NCBI GenBank assembly: GCA_964352775.1
Contig: CAYGTK010000103.1
Location: 1-14,592, forward strand
DNA: 14,592 bases
Origin: CAYGTK01 sp964352775
GTDB taxonomy: Bacteria > Bacteroidota > Bacteroidia > Chitinophagales > CAIOSU01
Direction of reading: 5' to 3'
The position numbers and the translations under genes are program-made. The notes under the pieces were generated by a model. That model was not told the DNA's origin. It saw only the letters and a program-made list of their open reading frames with translations, and made no database searches. Of this stretch, positions 1-6,399 are shown piece by piece (the first letter of the stretch is position 1; each line of letters begins with the position of its first letter).

Positions 1-624
1 GATTTTTTCTAAAGAGGTAATACTAACGGTGTGTATTTTTTTGATTCGGTTCATGCATACATCGGTAAAGGGGTCTCCGTCGCCAGCGTGTCGGTGGAAA
101 TGGAGTATGTTTTCGGCGGTGTATTCTTCGGTTTCTTTCTGCCATTCGGCAAACCAATACTCTCGCGTTTCTTGCATGTGCTTATCGTACAAGGGTGCTG
201 ATGACCAGATGTGTGGAATGCTTGCATCTAAGGTCTTTACATGCTTTTGTTCCTCATCCCAGCGTAGGTCGTGCAGATCACCATTTTGATATACTACTAA
301 GGTGAAGGGTTCTATTTTATGTAAGTCCAGTTGCTGGAAAGTGTGCTTAATGTCCTCTTCTTCAATCAACTCTAAGGGAATAGTGCCTCGGCTACGGCGG
401 TAGGGTAGGTTACGTTTATGGCGTACAAAGGCCCCATTCAATAAACAAATGAGCGTGCCATTGCGGTGCGCCACTATCCAAGTGCCACCCGCCACGGCAT
501 CTTTGGGATACCATACATCGCCATGCCATTCGCCTGGTAAGGTTTCGCGTAGGGGGCTTTCATCACGGTTACTGGTAAGGATGTAATTGCCCTCACCCTT
601 TGGTAAATAGCTTACGGTGCACAT
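1..624 (-). CDS. NRDE / TANGO2 family protein, partial (3' end off the left edge)
   Basis: The reading frame runs open from an ATG at 624 to the window edge, giving 208 residues without a stop. It begins Met-Cys-Thr-Val and carries the family signature Asn-Arg-Asp-Glu at residues 19-22, followed by a Trp-rich segment with conserved GGTW. This is the pattern of the NRDE (PF05742, TANGO2) family, whose fold resembles Ntn hydrolases with a Cys at position 2. Animal and some bacterial members have been linked to haem trafficking; for this protein that is only a family-based guess. The start overlaps the end of the DinB-like gene by 13 bp, so translation is probably coupled. The C-terminus is missing from the window. 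Identity to the family is clear, function is not. Confidence 0.88.
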   Translation of the reverse strand, partial: MCTVSYLPKGEGNYILTSNRDESPLRETLPGEWHGDVWYPKDAVAGGTWIVAHRNGTLICLLNGAFVRHKRNLPYRRSRGTIPLELIEEEDIKHTFQQLDLHKIEPFTLVVYQNGDLHDLRWDEEQKHVKTLDASIPHIWSSAPLYDKHMQETREYWFAEWQKETEEYTAENILHFHRHAGDGDPFTDVCMNRIKKIHTVSITSLEKI

Positions 625-1112
625 TTGCTTTGGTGCTGTATGGTACTAGGGGCAATGCCAAAATCGGCAGGTAGTTCTACCTGTGGAGCAACACGCCTCA
701 ATCCAATTTTAAGCAAGGCCAAATGATGGATAGCATGTTCAATTACATGAACCAACTCCCTACCAATGGTGCTGTGTGCCAAATAGGGCACATTACCAAT
801 ATGGTCGTAGTGGGCTTTTAGGCTCACTTTCTCGTCCAAATTTAATTGGCTTAGTCGCTCTGCAACATTGGCTAGGTGCTCACTGGCAAATAATGGGTCC
901 TCTTCTATTCGGGTATCTCTAGCGCGATGATCATAACATACCAGCCCATCTTTAGTATCTGCGAGGCATTGCATAAACTCAATGGCATGGCGGGTCTGCT
1001 GACCAAGGGTAGAGCCATTATACTCTTCCATTGGTGCCGTATAGGTAGGCGCATCAAGCTGCCTCAGGAACAAATGAAAATGCCCTGCAATATGGTCAGT
1101 AACTCTATGCAA
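612..1112 (-). CDS. DinB-like four-helix-bundle protein
   Basis: A 166-residue soluble protein. His42 sits in a first helix after GQQTR and a second pair, His126 and His130, forms an HxxxH in the helix around residues 118-136. One His followed by a distant HxxxH is the metal-binding triad of the DinB/YfiT superfamily, whose members include thiol-dependent transferases and many uncharacterised proteins. The substrate cannot be read from the sequence. The start codon is TTG: the frame has a stop (TAG) a few codons upstream and no ATG until residue 28, which would remove the first helix. It lies 2 bp behind the DUF3127 gene and overlaps the NRDE gene by 13 bp, so the three are probably co-transcribed and translationally coupled. 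No Shine-Dalgarno is visible. Confidence 0.82.
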   Translation of the reverse strand: MHRVTDHIAGHFHLFLRQLDAPTYTAPMEEYNGSTLGQQTRHAIEFMQCLADTKDGLVCYDHRARDTRIEEDPLFASEHLANVAERLSQLNLDEKVSLKAHYDHIGNVPYLAHSTIGRELVHVIEHAIHHLALLKIGLRRVAPQVELPADFGIAPSTIQHQSKCAP

Positions 1113-1114
1113 AC

Positions 1115-1507
1115 TTAAAAGGGTAGGTCGTCGCTATAATCGTTATCGTCGGCTGGGGCATCACCAGCGCTGTAGGAGTCTACGGGTGGCTCTTGGTTCA
1201 TGCCTGCATCGCCACCACCTGCGCTTACTTTCTCTAAACGCCAAGCATCTAGATTGGTAAAGTAGCTAGTTTGCCCGTTCTTTTCCCATTTACGGCCTTT
1301 TAGGTTGAAGTGAACCGTCATTTCATCGCCTACATTAAAGTTATCAAGCAGGTCGCTTTTATCCTGTAGTAATTGAAATTTTACCGACTCCGTGTACTGT
1401 GGGTTTTTGTCTACCACTTCCAATACAAACTCGCGCTTGCGAAACTTTTCGCTTACTTGTTGGGTGTCAAATTTCTCTATTAGTTTTCCGTTTACCTCGA
1501 AACTCAT
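1115..1507 (-). CDS. DUF3127 OB-fold-like protein with SSB-type acidic tail
   Basis: A 130-residue protein. Residues about 1-93 match the DUF3127 family common in Bacteroidota (opening MSFEVNGKLIEKF, then a KREFVLEV strand and a YFTNLDAWRLEK end), predicted to be an OB-like beta barrel. Residues about 94-130 form a low-complexity Gly/Ser/Asp tail ending in Asp-Asp-Leu-Pro-Phe. This closely resembles the C-terminal tip of bacterial single-stranded-DNA-binding proteins (DDDIPF type), which docks repair and replication partners. A role in single-stranded DNA metabolism is therefore an inference from architecture, not shown. It is the first gene of a unit with the DinB-like and NRDE genes, read from a promoter placed just behind the rpoD terminator. 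It is not the canonical Ssb, which has a different core. Confidence 0.85.
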   Translation of the reverse strand: MSFEVNGKLIEKFDTQQVSEKFRKREFVLEVVDKNPQYTESVKFQLLQDKSDLLDNFNVGDEMTVHFNLKGRKWEKNGQTSYFTNLDAWRLEKVSAGGGDAGMNQEPPVDSYSAGDAPADDNDYSDDLPF

Positions 1508-1531
1508 GCTGTTGTCTTAAATAATGAAATA

Positions 1532-1558
1532 CAAATGTAGGTTTAAGAAGGGTAACAA
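1532..1558 (-). promoter_or_regulatory. Promoter of the DUF3127 gene, Bacteroidota type
   Basis: On the minus strand TACATTTG (1532-1539) matches the -7 consensus TAnnTTTG exactly. A TTG (1556-1558) lies 16 bp upstream as -33 element, slightly closer than usual. The predicted start site near 1525 gives a leader of roughly 18 nt. The -33 element falls in the T-tract of the preceding rpoD terminator. Confidence 0.6.
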
Positions 1559-1596
1559 AAAACAGCGCCTTCTCCACATTGGAAGAAGGCGCTGTT
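1557..1596 (-). terminator. Intrinsic terminator of rpoD
   Basis: A perfect 13-bp inverted repeat (1561-1573 with 1584-1596, arm aacagcgccttct) encloses a 10-nt loop and is followed on the minus strand by a T-tract (1557-1562). It begins about 18 bp after the rpoD stop codon. Upstream of the stem on the plus strand there is no gene, so the minus-strand direction is the relevant one. Confidence 0.9.
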
Positions 1597-1614
1597 AGTC
1601 TTGGTCTTAACTTC

Positions 1615-2478
1615 TTACAAATACGCCTTCAGTAATGTGTTCTGTGAAGCCGAACGTAGGCGATTAAGTGCCTTATCTTTTATTTGACGAACGCGCTCGC
1701 GTGTTAAGCTGAACTTTACGCCAATATCTTCTAAGCTCATGCTATTATCCATCCCTATACCGAAGTACATGATGATGATCTTTTTTTGGCGATCGGTCAA
1801 GCAATCCAAGCAATCTGCCAATTCTACGTGTAGCGATTCTACATTGTCTAAATAAGCATCTGCCATTGGGGTATCGGTATTCTCCAATACATCTATCAGC
1901 GAGTTGGCTTCCCCATCTTGGAAAGGCGCATCCATTGATACGTGGCGGCCCGAAACACGCATGGTGTCTGATACATCCGACTTGGTCAGTTCTAGCACCT
2001 CAGCCAATTCATCAGCTGTGGGCTCGCGCTCAAATTCTTGCTCTAAGGCACTAAAGGTCTTATTTATCTTGCTCAAAGTTCCCACCTTGTTCAGCGGCAG
2101 GCGGATGATGCGCGCTTGCTCGGCCAATGCTTGTAAAATGCTCTGGCGTATCCACCATACGGCGTAAGAGATGAATTTGAACCCTTTAGTATGATCGAAC
2201 TTAGAGGCTGCTTTTATCAAGCCAATGTTCCCTTCATTAATAAGGTCGGGCAAACTTAGGCCCTGGTTTTGGTATTGTTTAGATACCGAGACTACGAAAC
2301 GAAGGTTAGCCTTTACCAACTTCTCTAAAGCAACGTCGTCGCCCGCAAGTATGCGTTCAGCCAACTGTACTTCCTGTTCAGAATTAATAAGGTCTACCTT
2401 ACCTATCTCTTGCAAATACTTTTCAAGAGAGGCACTTTCGCGATTCGTGATCGACTTGGTGATCTTTAACTGTCTCAT
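1615..2478 (-). CDS. rpoD: Primary RNA polymerase sigma factor (RpoD / SigA)
   Basis: A 287-residue sigma-70 protein that directs core RNA polymerase to housekeeping promoters. It opens MRQLKITKSITNRES, the conserved N-terminus of Bacteroidota primary sigma factors, and lacks region 1.1. Region 1.2 covers about residues 15-45. Region 2 follows, with DLINEGNIGLIKA at 78-90 (core binding) and the -10 recognition/melting helix around 94-115 ending in YAVWWIRQ. Region 3 runs about 125-200 with the conserved GRHVSMDAP at 177-185. Region 4 ends in SLEDIGVKFSLTRERVRQIK at about 248-267, the helix-turn-helix for the upstream promoter element. Length is normal for the phylum. It is alone in its transcription unit, closed by a strong terminator. 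An alternative sigma factor is unlikely given the complete set of regions and the typical N-terminus. Confidence 0.95.
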   Translation of the reverse strand: MRQLKITKSITNRESASLEKYLQEIGKVDLINSEQEVQLAERILAGDDVALEKLVKANLRFVVSVSKQYQNQGLSLPDLINEGNIGLIKAASKFDHTKGFKFISYAVWWIRQSILQALAEQARIIRLPLNKVGTLSKINKTFSALEQEFEREPTADELAEVLELTKSDVSDTMRVSGRHVSMDAPFQDGEANSLIDVLENTDTPMADAYLDNVESLHVELADCLDCLTDRQKKIIIMYFGIGMDNSMSLEDIGVKFSLTRERVRQIKDKALNRLRSASQNTLLKAYL

Positions 2479-2517
2479 ATATTGCGTAGGTTTTTTATAG
2501 CATTACACAACAAAAAG

Positions 2518-2553
2518 CATTGCACAAATTGGCATTGCTTACATATACATCAA
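2518..2553 (-). promoter_or_regulatory. Possible rpoD upstream region: weak promoter and direct repeat
   Basis: The 230-bp gap between rpoD and the divergent START-like gene is AT-rich. On the minus strand CCAATTTG (2525-2532) resembles the -7 box at six of eight positions and has a TTG (2551-2553) 18 bp upstream. The heptamer GCATTGC occurs twice in the same orientation (2518-2524 and 2532-2538), 14 bp apart, flanking the candidate -7 box. This could be a regulator site or chance. No better rpoD promoter is visible. Confidence 0.25.
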
Positions 2554-2658
2554 TAAAATAGGGGGCTAATGTAGACGTGCTTCTATTGTTTTTACTTTTT
2601 GTTCGATATCAAAGTAAGGAAATATTGAGAAATAAAGTTCACTTTGGTAAGGTTTTTT

Positions 2659-2687
2659 TTGTTTTCCTTAAAAGTTATCTATATTCC
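2659..2687 (+). promoter_or_regulatory. Candidate promoter of the START-like gene
   Basis: TTG (2659-2661), an 18-bp spacer and TATATTCC (2680-2687) approximate the Bacteroidota -33/-7 arrangement, with six of eight positions in the -7 box. A start near 2693 would leave a leader of about 16 nt before the ATG at 2709. Confidence 0.4.
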
Positions 2688-2708
2688 AACGCAAAATTAG
2701 GATAAAGA

Positions 2709-3092
2709 ATGCCAATTAAGAGAGTACAATTTAAATTAGAGCTAAAGGTTCGCTCATCGCCAGCGATATTATATAATTTCTTAACTACTCCTGCGGGACT
2801 TACCCAGTGGTTTGCTGAGGCTGTGGATGTAAATCAAGATGACGTTACCTTCACTTGGCACGGCTCTGATGATATAGCCTATATAGTTGATCATGAGGAG
2901 GATGTGTATATCAGATACCGCTGGGATTATCAGGCGGAGGATGAATATTTTGAGTTCCGCATTAGCAAAGCAGAAGTTAGTAACGATACTATTTTGACCA
3001 TTACTGATTTTTGTGATGAGGGTGATGAGGAAGAGGAACAGAACCTTTGGGAAAACCAGATAGAAACTCTTCGCCGCCAAATAGGAGGCTGA
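2709..3092 (+). CDS. START-like domain protein (Bacteroidota family)
   Basis: A 127-residue soluble, acidic protein. The N-terminal strand (KRVQFKLELKVRSSPAILYN), the helix with TPAGLTQWFA around residues 27-36 and the alternating strands that follow have the layout of the helix-grip SRPBCC/START fold, as in AHSA1-like proteins. The C-terminal long helix (about 108-126, LWENQIETLRRQI) fits too. A stretch of Asp/Glu (DEGDEEEEQ) precedes that helix. I recognise it as the START-like domain protein commonly found in Bacteroidota genomes; ligand and function are unknown. It is transcribed divergently from rpoD and is followed after 103 bp by a membrane protein gene, with a hairpin between them. 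Confidence 0.8.
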   Translation: MPIKRVQFKLELKVRSSPAILYNFLTTPAGLTQWFAEAVDVNQDDVTFTWHGSDDIAYIVDHEEDVYIRYRWDYQAEDEYFEFRISKAEVSNDTILTITDFCDEGDEEEEQNLWENQIETLRRQIGG

Positions 3093-3114
3093 TCTCTTAG
3101 AGAGTTAGCCGCTG

Positions 3115-3134
3115 AATAGGCAGTTTTGCCTATT
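3115..3134 (+). terminator. Hairpin after the START-like gene, possible terminator
   Basis: A perfect 8-bp stem (aataggca, 3115-3122, with tgcctatt, 3127-3134) encloses a 4-nt loop, 22 bp after the stop codon. The following bases (tccacttta) are only weakly T-rich and the stem is AT-rich, so termination may be partial. Confidence 0.4.
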
Positions 3135-3195
3135 TCCACTTTAGTAAAGTCATATTTATGTCACATCCCTGTGTTTTTGGGGTTATGTAGTTGTT

Positions 3196-3825
3196 ATGGA
3201 TAGCCTTCATCTTATCCGTATTCCAGAAAATTATCAGGTAGCTAAGCTGCTTATAGGTTTGCAGGTAGGTTTTGTGCTCACGGCTATTGCATTGGGTTGG
3301 TCGGTTTGGATAGTAGCGTTACTTGGTGTGTTTGCTTTGAATAGCGTAATAAGCTTGCGTAAACGAATGCGCAGTGAAGTAACAGAGCTATTAATAACAA
3401 AACAAAGCTTACAGATAACCCAGAATGACGGTAGCAGCCATACCTACAATAGCGAAGAGCTAACGGGAGAGCTGTACCTAGAGTTATTTGTGCTGTATAA
3501 GAAGAGCAGTAGCCCGAGTGGATTTGGGCTATTTAGCGTTTTATCGAGTATTGTTACATTTCTTATTCGCTTAGTTTTTTATTCACAAGGAACGAAGAGA
3601 ATAAAAGGAGAGCGAATAATGGAAGGACAATACTTAAACTGGAAAGTAGCTAGGGCTAGCTTATCAAATAACTTTGCCGAATTGGGTTATGGTGAAGTAG
3701 AGCTTATTACTGATGACAAACGTTTTGGGGATATTATGGGGTCTGCCCATTTTGTATTGTGGGTGTTAATGCTGCTATTTCAACCAGTTGTATTCCTGAT
3801 TTTTTTGATCTTGATCTTTAAATAG
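3196..3825 (+). CDS. Unrecognised integral membrane protein
   Basis: A 209-residue protein that I do not recognise. Hydrophobic segments lie at about residues 16-34 and 36-53 (a hairpin), 108-129 and 184-208, the last running to the end with only Phe-Lys behind it. Between the first pair and the third segment is a soluble stretch (about 55-105) rich in beta-type alternation (VTELLITKQSLQITQ). A second soluble part (about 130-183) contains basic and acidic residues. The arrangement of an N-terminal membrane hairpin followed by a short beta domain recalls small bacterial PH-domain membrane proteins, but this is a guess from layout. The gene follows the START-like gene on the same strand after 103 bp and converges on the MFS gene. 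No clear terminator is visible in the 72 bp between the convergent genes. Confidence 0.7.
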   Translation: MDSLHLIRIPENYQVAKLLIGLQVGFVLTAIALGWSVWIVALLGVFALNSVISLRKRMRSEVTELLITKQSLQITQNDGSSHTYNSEELTGELYLELFVLYKKSSSPSGFGLFSVLSSIVTFLIRLVFYSQGTKRIKGERIMEGQYLNWKVARASLSNNFAELGYGEVELITDDKRFGDIMGSAHFVLWVLMLLFQPVVFLIFLILIFK

Positions 3826-3897
3826 TCTTATCTCCTATCTTCTTATTCTTTTTTTAGAAATAGAGACTGCCAATACATATTTAATACTGCAAGCTAT

Positions 3898-5226
3898 CTA
3901 GTCATTTAAGTTATCAAGTGATCTCAATCGCAGAGCGATCACAATAAATACTAAGGCCAGTATACTTCCCGCTATCATAAACACTTCTTTACCCACGTAG
4001 CTGTATACAATTCCCCCACCAAGTAGTCCTACTATTGCTGCTAGGCTTCCAGCGCTTTGGGCTACGCCTTGCACTGCTCCTTGTTGTTTGGGGCCAGCTA
4101 TTTGACTCAAGTAGCTACTAAATGAAGGCCATAATAAACCATTACCTAAGGCGAATAACCCTATAGAATAGAATATGACCGACTGGTCGGCTAGGACTAA
4201 GGTGAAAAAGAAAATCACCAATAAAGCACTGCCTACAAGCATCAAGGTTTTATCGGCCACTCGGCTGGAAAGGTAGTTGAGCAGTGGGCCTTGAACGCAT
4301 ATTAACAAGAATGCCATAGTAGAGAAGAACAGACCTAGTGTGGTAACATCCCACATCAATAGTTGTGTAGCCATTAAGGGAAAGGAGACGTAGAAGAAGT
4401 TGAAGCCTAAAAAGATGAGGAAATAAAGCACTACCATTAGTGGTACTATAGGTAGGGCAAAGGTTTCCCTAATACTTAATGTTTTAGGCTGGGCACTTTC
4501 AATACAGTCCTTTAGTTCAAGGTTCAGTATTTTGTTGGTGTGGTCGGCTTCTGTTGTAATGTACTTTTTGCAAGGGCTTACGGGTTCTTTCAGTCCGAAA
4601 TAGATAAATGCCAGGCCAGCTAGTGAAACCATCAGCGTTAATGATACAGGTACTATTTCTTCTAAAGGCGTACTACCTAGTAATCCAGCAAGGGCGGGGC
4701 CTAAAATGAAACCAAGATTCATGGCAGAACCCATTAGCCCGAAGTTGGACTTGCGGTGCTTATCTGTAGTTATATCTGCTAAGTAGGCGTTGGCTACTGA
4801 GATGTTGCCACCAGTTAATCCATCAAAACCACGAGCTAAGAATAAAAGCAACAATGGGATGGTGAAAATAAGTGTGCTACCACTAGGTAAAGTCGTTTCA
4901 AATAGGTCAGTAATAGGAACGAATAAGGCGATAAGGAAAATAAGCCATGCAAAAGCTGTACCTGCTTGAGAATACAATAGTGCTTTTCTACGGCCAATAT
5001 TGTCTGACCATCTACCTATCATGGGCGAACCGATAAATTGAAAGGCGGAATAGGTAGCTCCAAGAAAACCATATAAAAGTTCATTTCCTTTAAAACGAAC
5101 AACTAAAAAAATGAGGAAAGGTAGAGCTATACTAAGTCCCAAAGAGAAAATGAACTGCACACTGAGTAAGGGTAAAAGCGATTGTCCGTTCTTAGTATGA
5201 TTGAAAGTGCCTTTGAAAATATTCAT
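3898..5226 (-). CDS. MFS transporter, TetA-like drug:H+ antiporter family
   Basis: A 442-residue membrane protein with about 12 hydrophobic segments. The loop between helices 2 and 3 carries the major-facilitator motif A (GRWSDNIGRRKAL, residues 71-83). The fourth helix has the motif B Arg (LFLARGFDGLTGG, around 132). The fifth has the exporter motif C (GFILGPALAGLLG, 172-184). The segment before it, YLADITTDKHR then NFGLMGSAM, closely follows the layout of TetA-type exporters. Motif C marks it as an exporter; the substrate cannot be told and tetracycline resistance should not be assumed. The central cytoplasmic loop (about 212-255) is fairly long and hydrophilic. It starts 53 bp behind oxyR on the same strand with no convincing own promoter, so it is probably co-transcribed with that regulator. 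Confidence 0.9.
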   Translation of the reverse strand: MNIFKGTFNHTKNGQSLLPLLSVQFIFSLGLSIALPFLIFLVVRFKGNELLYGFLGATYSAFQFIGSPMIGRWSDNIGRRKALLYSQAGTAFAWLIFLIALFVPITDLFETTLPSGSTLIFTIPLLLLFLARGFDGLTGGNISVANAYLADITTDKHRKSNFGLMGSAMNLGFILGPALAGLLGSTPLEEIVPVSLTLMVSLAGLAFIYFGLKEPVSPCKKYITTEADHTNKILNLELKDCIESAQPKTLSIRETFALPIVPLMVVLYFLIFLGFNFFYVSFPLMATQLLMWDVTTLGLFFSTMAFLLICVQGPLLNYLSSRVADKTLMLVGSALLVIFFFTLVLADQSVIFYSIGLFALGNGLLWPSFSSYLSQIAGPKQQGAVQGVAQSAGSLAAIVGLLGGGIVYSYVGKEVFMIAGSILALVFIVIALRLRSLDNLND

Positions 5227-5279
5227 GTATCAAAGATGGCATTTTTAGAAGCCTATCGTTGTTAATTGGTAGCTAAATG

Positions 5280-6212
5280 TTATCTCCAGCTTACCCTAAT
5301 AGGTAATTTTTTAGTTTTAAGTGTAGATGGAACTACTGCCAGAATACTCTCATGTAGCGCAGTTAACAATTGCTCTTTCGCAAAACTATTTAAAACTACT
5401 AAGCTGATCTCTCTACTTGGTTCTGGTGCTTTGAACCGCCTTATATTTACTTTTTTGATCTGTTTCGTTATCGCCAGCTCTGGTACAAGAGTAATGCCCA
5501 TTTGCTGATCTACTAAAGCAGTTAATGCTTCTATTGAGCCACTTTCGTAATGAAACCCACGCTTCTCTTTTCCTTGTTGCGCATCGTTACATACTGCTAG
5601 TGCCTGTTCGCGAAAGCAATGCCCTTGGCTTAACAGTAGGAGGTCGTTGGTTGCAAGGTTATCTACTTCTACCTCTTCCTTAGTTAAACTATGATGACCT
5701 TCAAATCCATATAGCAGAAATGGTTCATAGTATAATGCTAACTCTCTTATATTTCGCTCTTCTAATGGTGTAGCTGCTATACCAATATCTAATTGGTCGC
5801 TTTTTAGTGCTTGTACAATTTCATGTGTTTGCAGCTCTTGAATTATAAGTTGCGTATTTGGGTTTTGTTTTACGAATGTATTAAGGAAACGAGGAACAAG
5901 GTATGGAGCTACAGTAGGAATAACGCCAATGCGAAATTCACCCTTTAAACTATCGCGCTCCTGAATTACAAGATCTTTAAGTAAAATTGTTTCTCGTAAT
6001 ATTTCACGAGCTTTCATCACCACTAGTTCACCGGTGGGAGTTAGTTCTATTGGCTTTTTTGTACGGTCGAATAATTGAAACCCAATTTCGTCTTCTAGCT
6101 TTTTTAGCTGCATAGTAAGTGTAGGCTGCGTAATGTGGCAGCTTTCTGCTGCTCTAACAAAATGCCTATGATCAGCTAATGCCACCACATATTCTAACTG
6201 CTGTAAGGTCAT
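5280..6212 (-). CDS. oxyR: Hydrogen peroxide-sensing LysR-family regulator OxyR
   Basis: A 310-residue LysR-type regulator. The winged helix-turn-helix covers residues 1-60, with the recognition part CHITQPTLTMQLKKLE at 25-40. The effector domain starts near 92 (FRIGVIPTVAPYLVP). The peroxide-sensing motif is complete: Gly197-His198-Cys199-Phe-Arg-Glu-Gln, then Cys208, the same spacing and numbering as E. coli OxyR, where oxidation joins Cys199 to Cys208. This identifies OxyR rather than a generic LysR protein. In the family, OxyR induces catalase, peroxiredoxin and iron-storage genes; the targets here are not in the window apart from possible local ones. The ATG at 6212 leads directly into the canonical MTLQQLEYVVALAD start. 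It is followed by an MFS exporter gene and preceded by a likely operator and a divergent small RNA candidate. Confidence 0.94.
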   Translation of the reverse strand: MTLQQLEYVVALADHRHFVRAAESCHITQPTLTMQLKKLEDEIGFQLFDRTKKPIELTPTGELVVMKAREILRETILLKDLVIQERDSLKGEFRIGVIPTVAPYLVPRFLNTFVKQNPNTQLIIQELQTHEIVQALKSDQLDIGIAATPLEERNIRELALYYEPFLLYGFEGHHSLTKEEVEVDNLATNDLLLLSQGHCFREQALAVCNDAQQGKEKRGFHYESGSIEALTALVDQQMGITLVPELAITKQIKKVNIRRFKAPEPSREISLVVLNSFAKEQLLTALHESILAVVPSTLKTKKLPIRVSWR

Positions 6213-6220
6213 GTAAAGGT

Positions 6221-6239
6221 GTTTGCCATAAAGTTAAAC
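6221..6239. promoter_or_regulatory. Candidate OxyR operator (LysR T-N11-A palindrome) and oxyR -7 region
   Basis: GTTT (6221-6224) and AAAC (6236-6239) are inverted arms separated by exactly 11 bp, the T-N11-A geometry of LysR-family sites. The core AGTTAAACC resembles the centre of the OxyR box. On the minus strand TAACTTTA (6229-6236) matches TAnnTTTG at seven of eight positions and could be the oxyR -7 box, though no TTG lies at the right distance. The site begins 9 bp before the oxyR start codon and is centred about 55 bp upstream of the predicted small RNA start, a common place for LysR-family activation. Confidence 0.4.
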
Positions 6240-6250
6240 CATCTATTGAA

Positions 6251-6278
6251 TTGCTTTCCTCCAGATCTTGTAAATTTG
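6251..6278 (+). promoter_or_regulatory. Consensus Bacteroidota promoter for a small RNA, divergent from oxyR
   Basis: TTG (6251-6253), a 17-bp spacer and TAAATTTG (6271-6278), an exact match to the -7 consensus TAnnTTTG. A perfect dyad TTGTA-6-TACAA (6268-6272 with 6279-6283) brackets the -7 box and could be an operator. The predicted start site is near 6284. Confidence 0.6.
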
Positions 6279-6283
6279 TACAA

Positions 6284-6338
6284 CCGGTGGCTACGGTAGC
6301 TACACAAGCCCCACTTCATAATAGGAGTGGGGTTTTTA
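6284..6338 (+). ncRNA. Predicted small RNA (about 55 nt) divergent from oxyR, OxyS-like position
   Basis: A consensus promoter (6251-6278) and an intrinsic terminator (6309-6338) on the plus strand enclose only about 25 nt of other sequence, and no plus-strand gene follows in the window that an attenuator could serve. The simplest reading is a short independent RNA. Its 5' part could form a small hairpin (GCTA at 6290-6293 with TAGC at 6297-6300) and leaves a single-stranded ACACAAG before the terminator stem. Its position, divergent from oxyR with a LysR-type palindrome between, parallels OxyS of enterobacteria, but there is no visible sequence similarity and it is about half as long. No ATG is present in the predicted transcript. 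The transcript itself is an inference. Confidence 0.5.
6309..6338 (+). terminator. Intrinsic terminator of the predicted small RNA
   Basis: A perfect 7-bp GC-rich stem (ccccact, 6309-6315, with agtgggg, 6326-6332) is extended below by G-T and two A-T pairs and followed by a T-tract (6333-6337). On the minus strand the stem is followed by CTTGTG, not a T-tract, so it is not a normal terminator for the radical SAM gene at 6428. Confidence 0.8.
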
Positions 6339-6348
6339 TTTTAAGCTT

Positions 6349-6399
6349 GAACAAACGCGATCTACACAGCAATTTTCTTCTGCTTTTTCACTTTTGTTC
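6349..6399. repeat. Inverted repeat behind the radical SAM gene
   Basis: GAACAAA (6349-6355) and TTTGTTC (6393-6399) are perfect inverted arms about 37 bp apart, with a smaller AGCA/TGCT pair inside. It lies between the small RNA terminator and the 3' end of the radical SAM gene and may end or protect the minus-strand transcript. There is no T-tract, so it is not a typical intrinsic terminator. Confidence 0.3.

Noticed and set aside
29..289. Plus-strand open frame opposite the NRDE gene
   Set aside because: The minus-strand frame has clear NRDE family motifs; the plus frame is its shadow.
3826..3897. Terminator between the convergent membrane protein and MFS genes
   Set aside because: Only a 5-bp AGTCT/AGACT pair with a long loop and a T-run without a stem are present; not enough for a call.
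3898..5226. Tetracycline resistance gene
   Set aside because: The TetA-like motifs are shared by many exporters of other substrates; the sequence alone does not show the drug.
6284..6338. Riboswitch or transcription attenuator
   Set aside because: No plus-strand gene follows the terminator in the window and no known aptamer core is recognisable.
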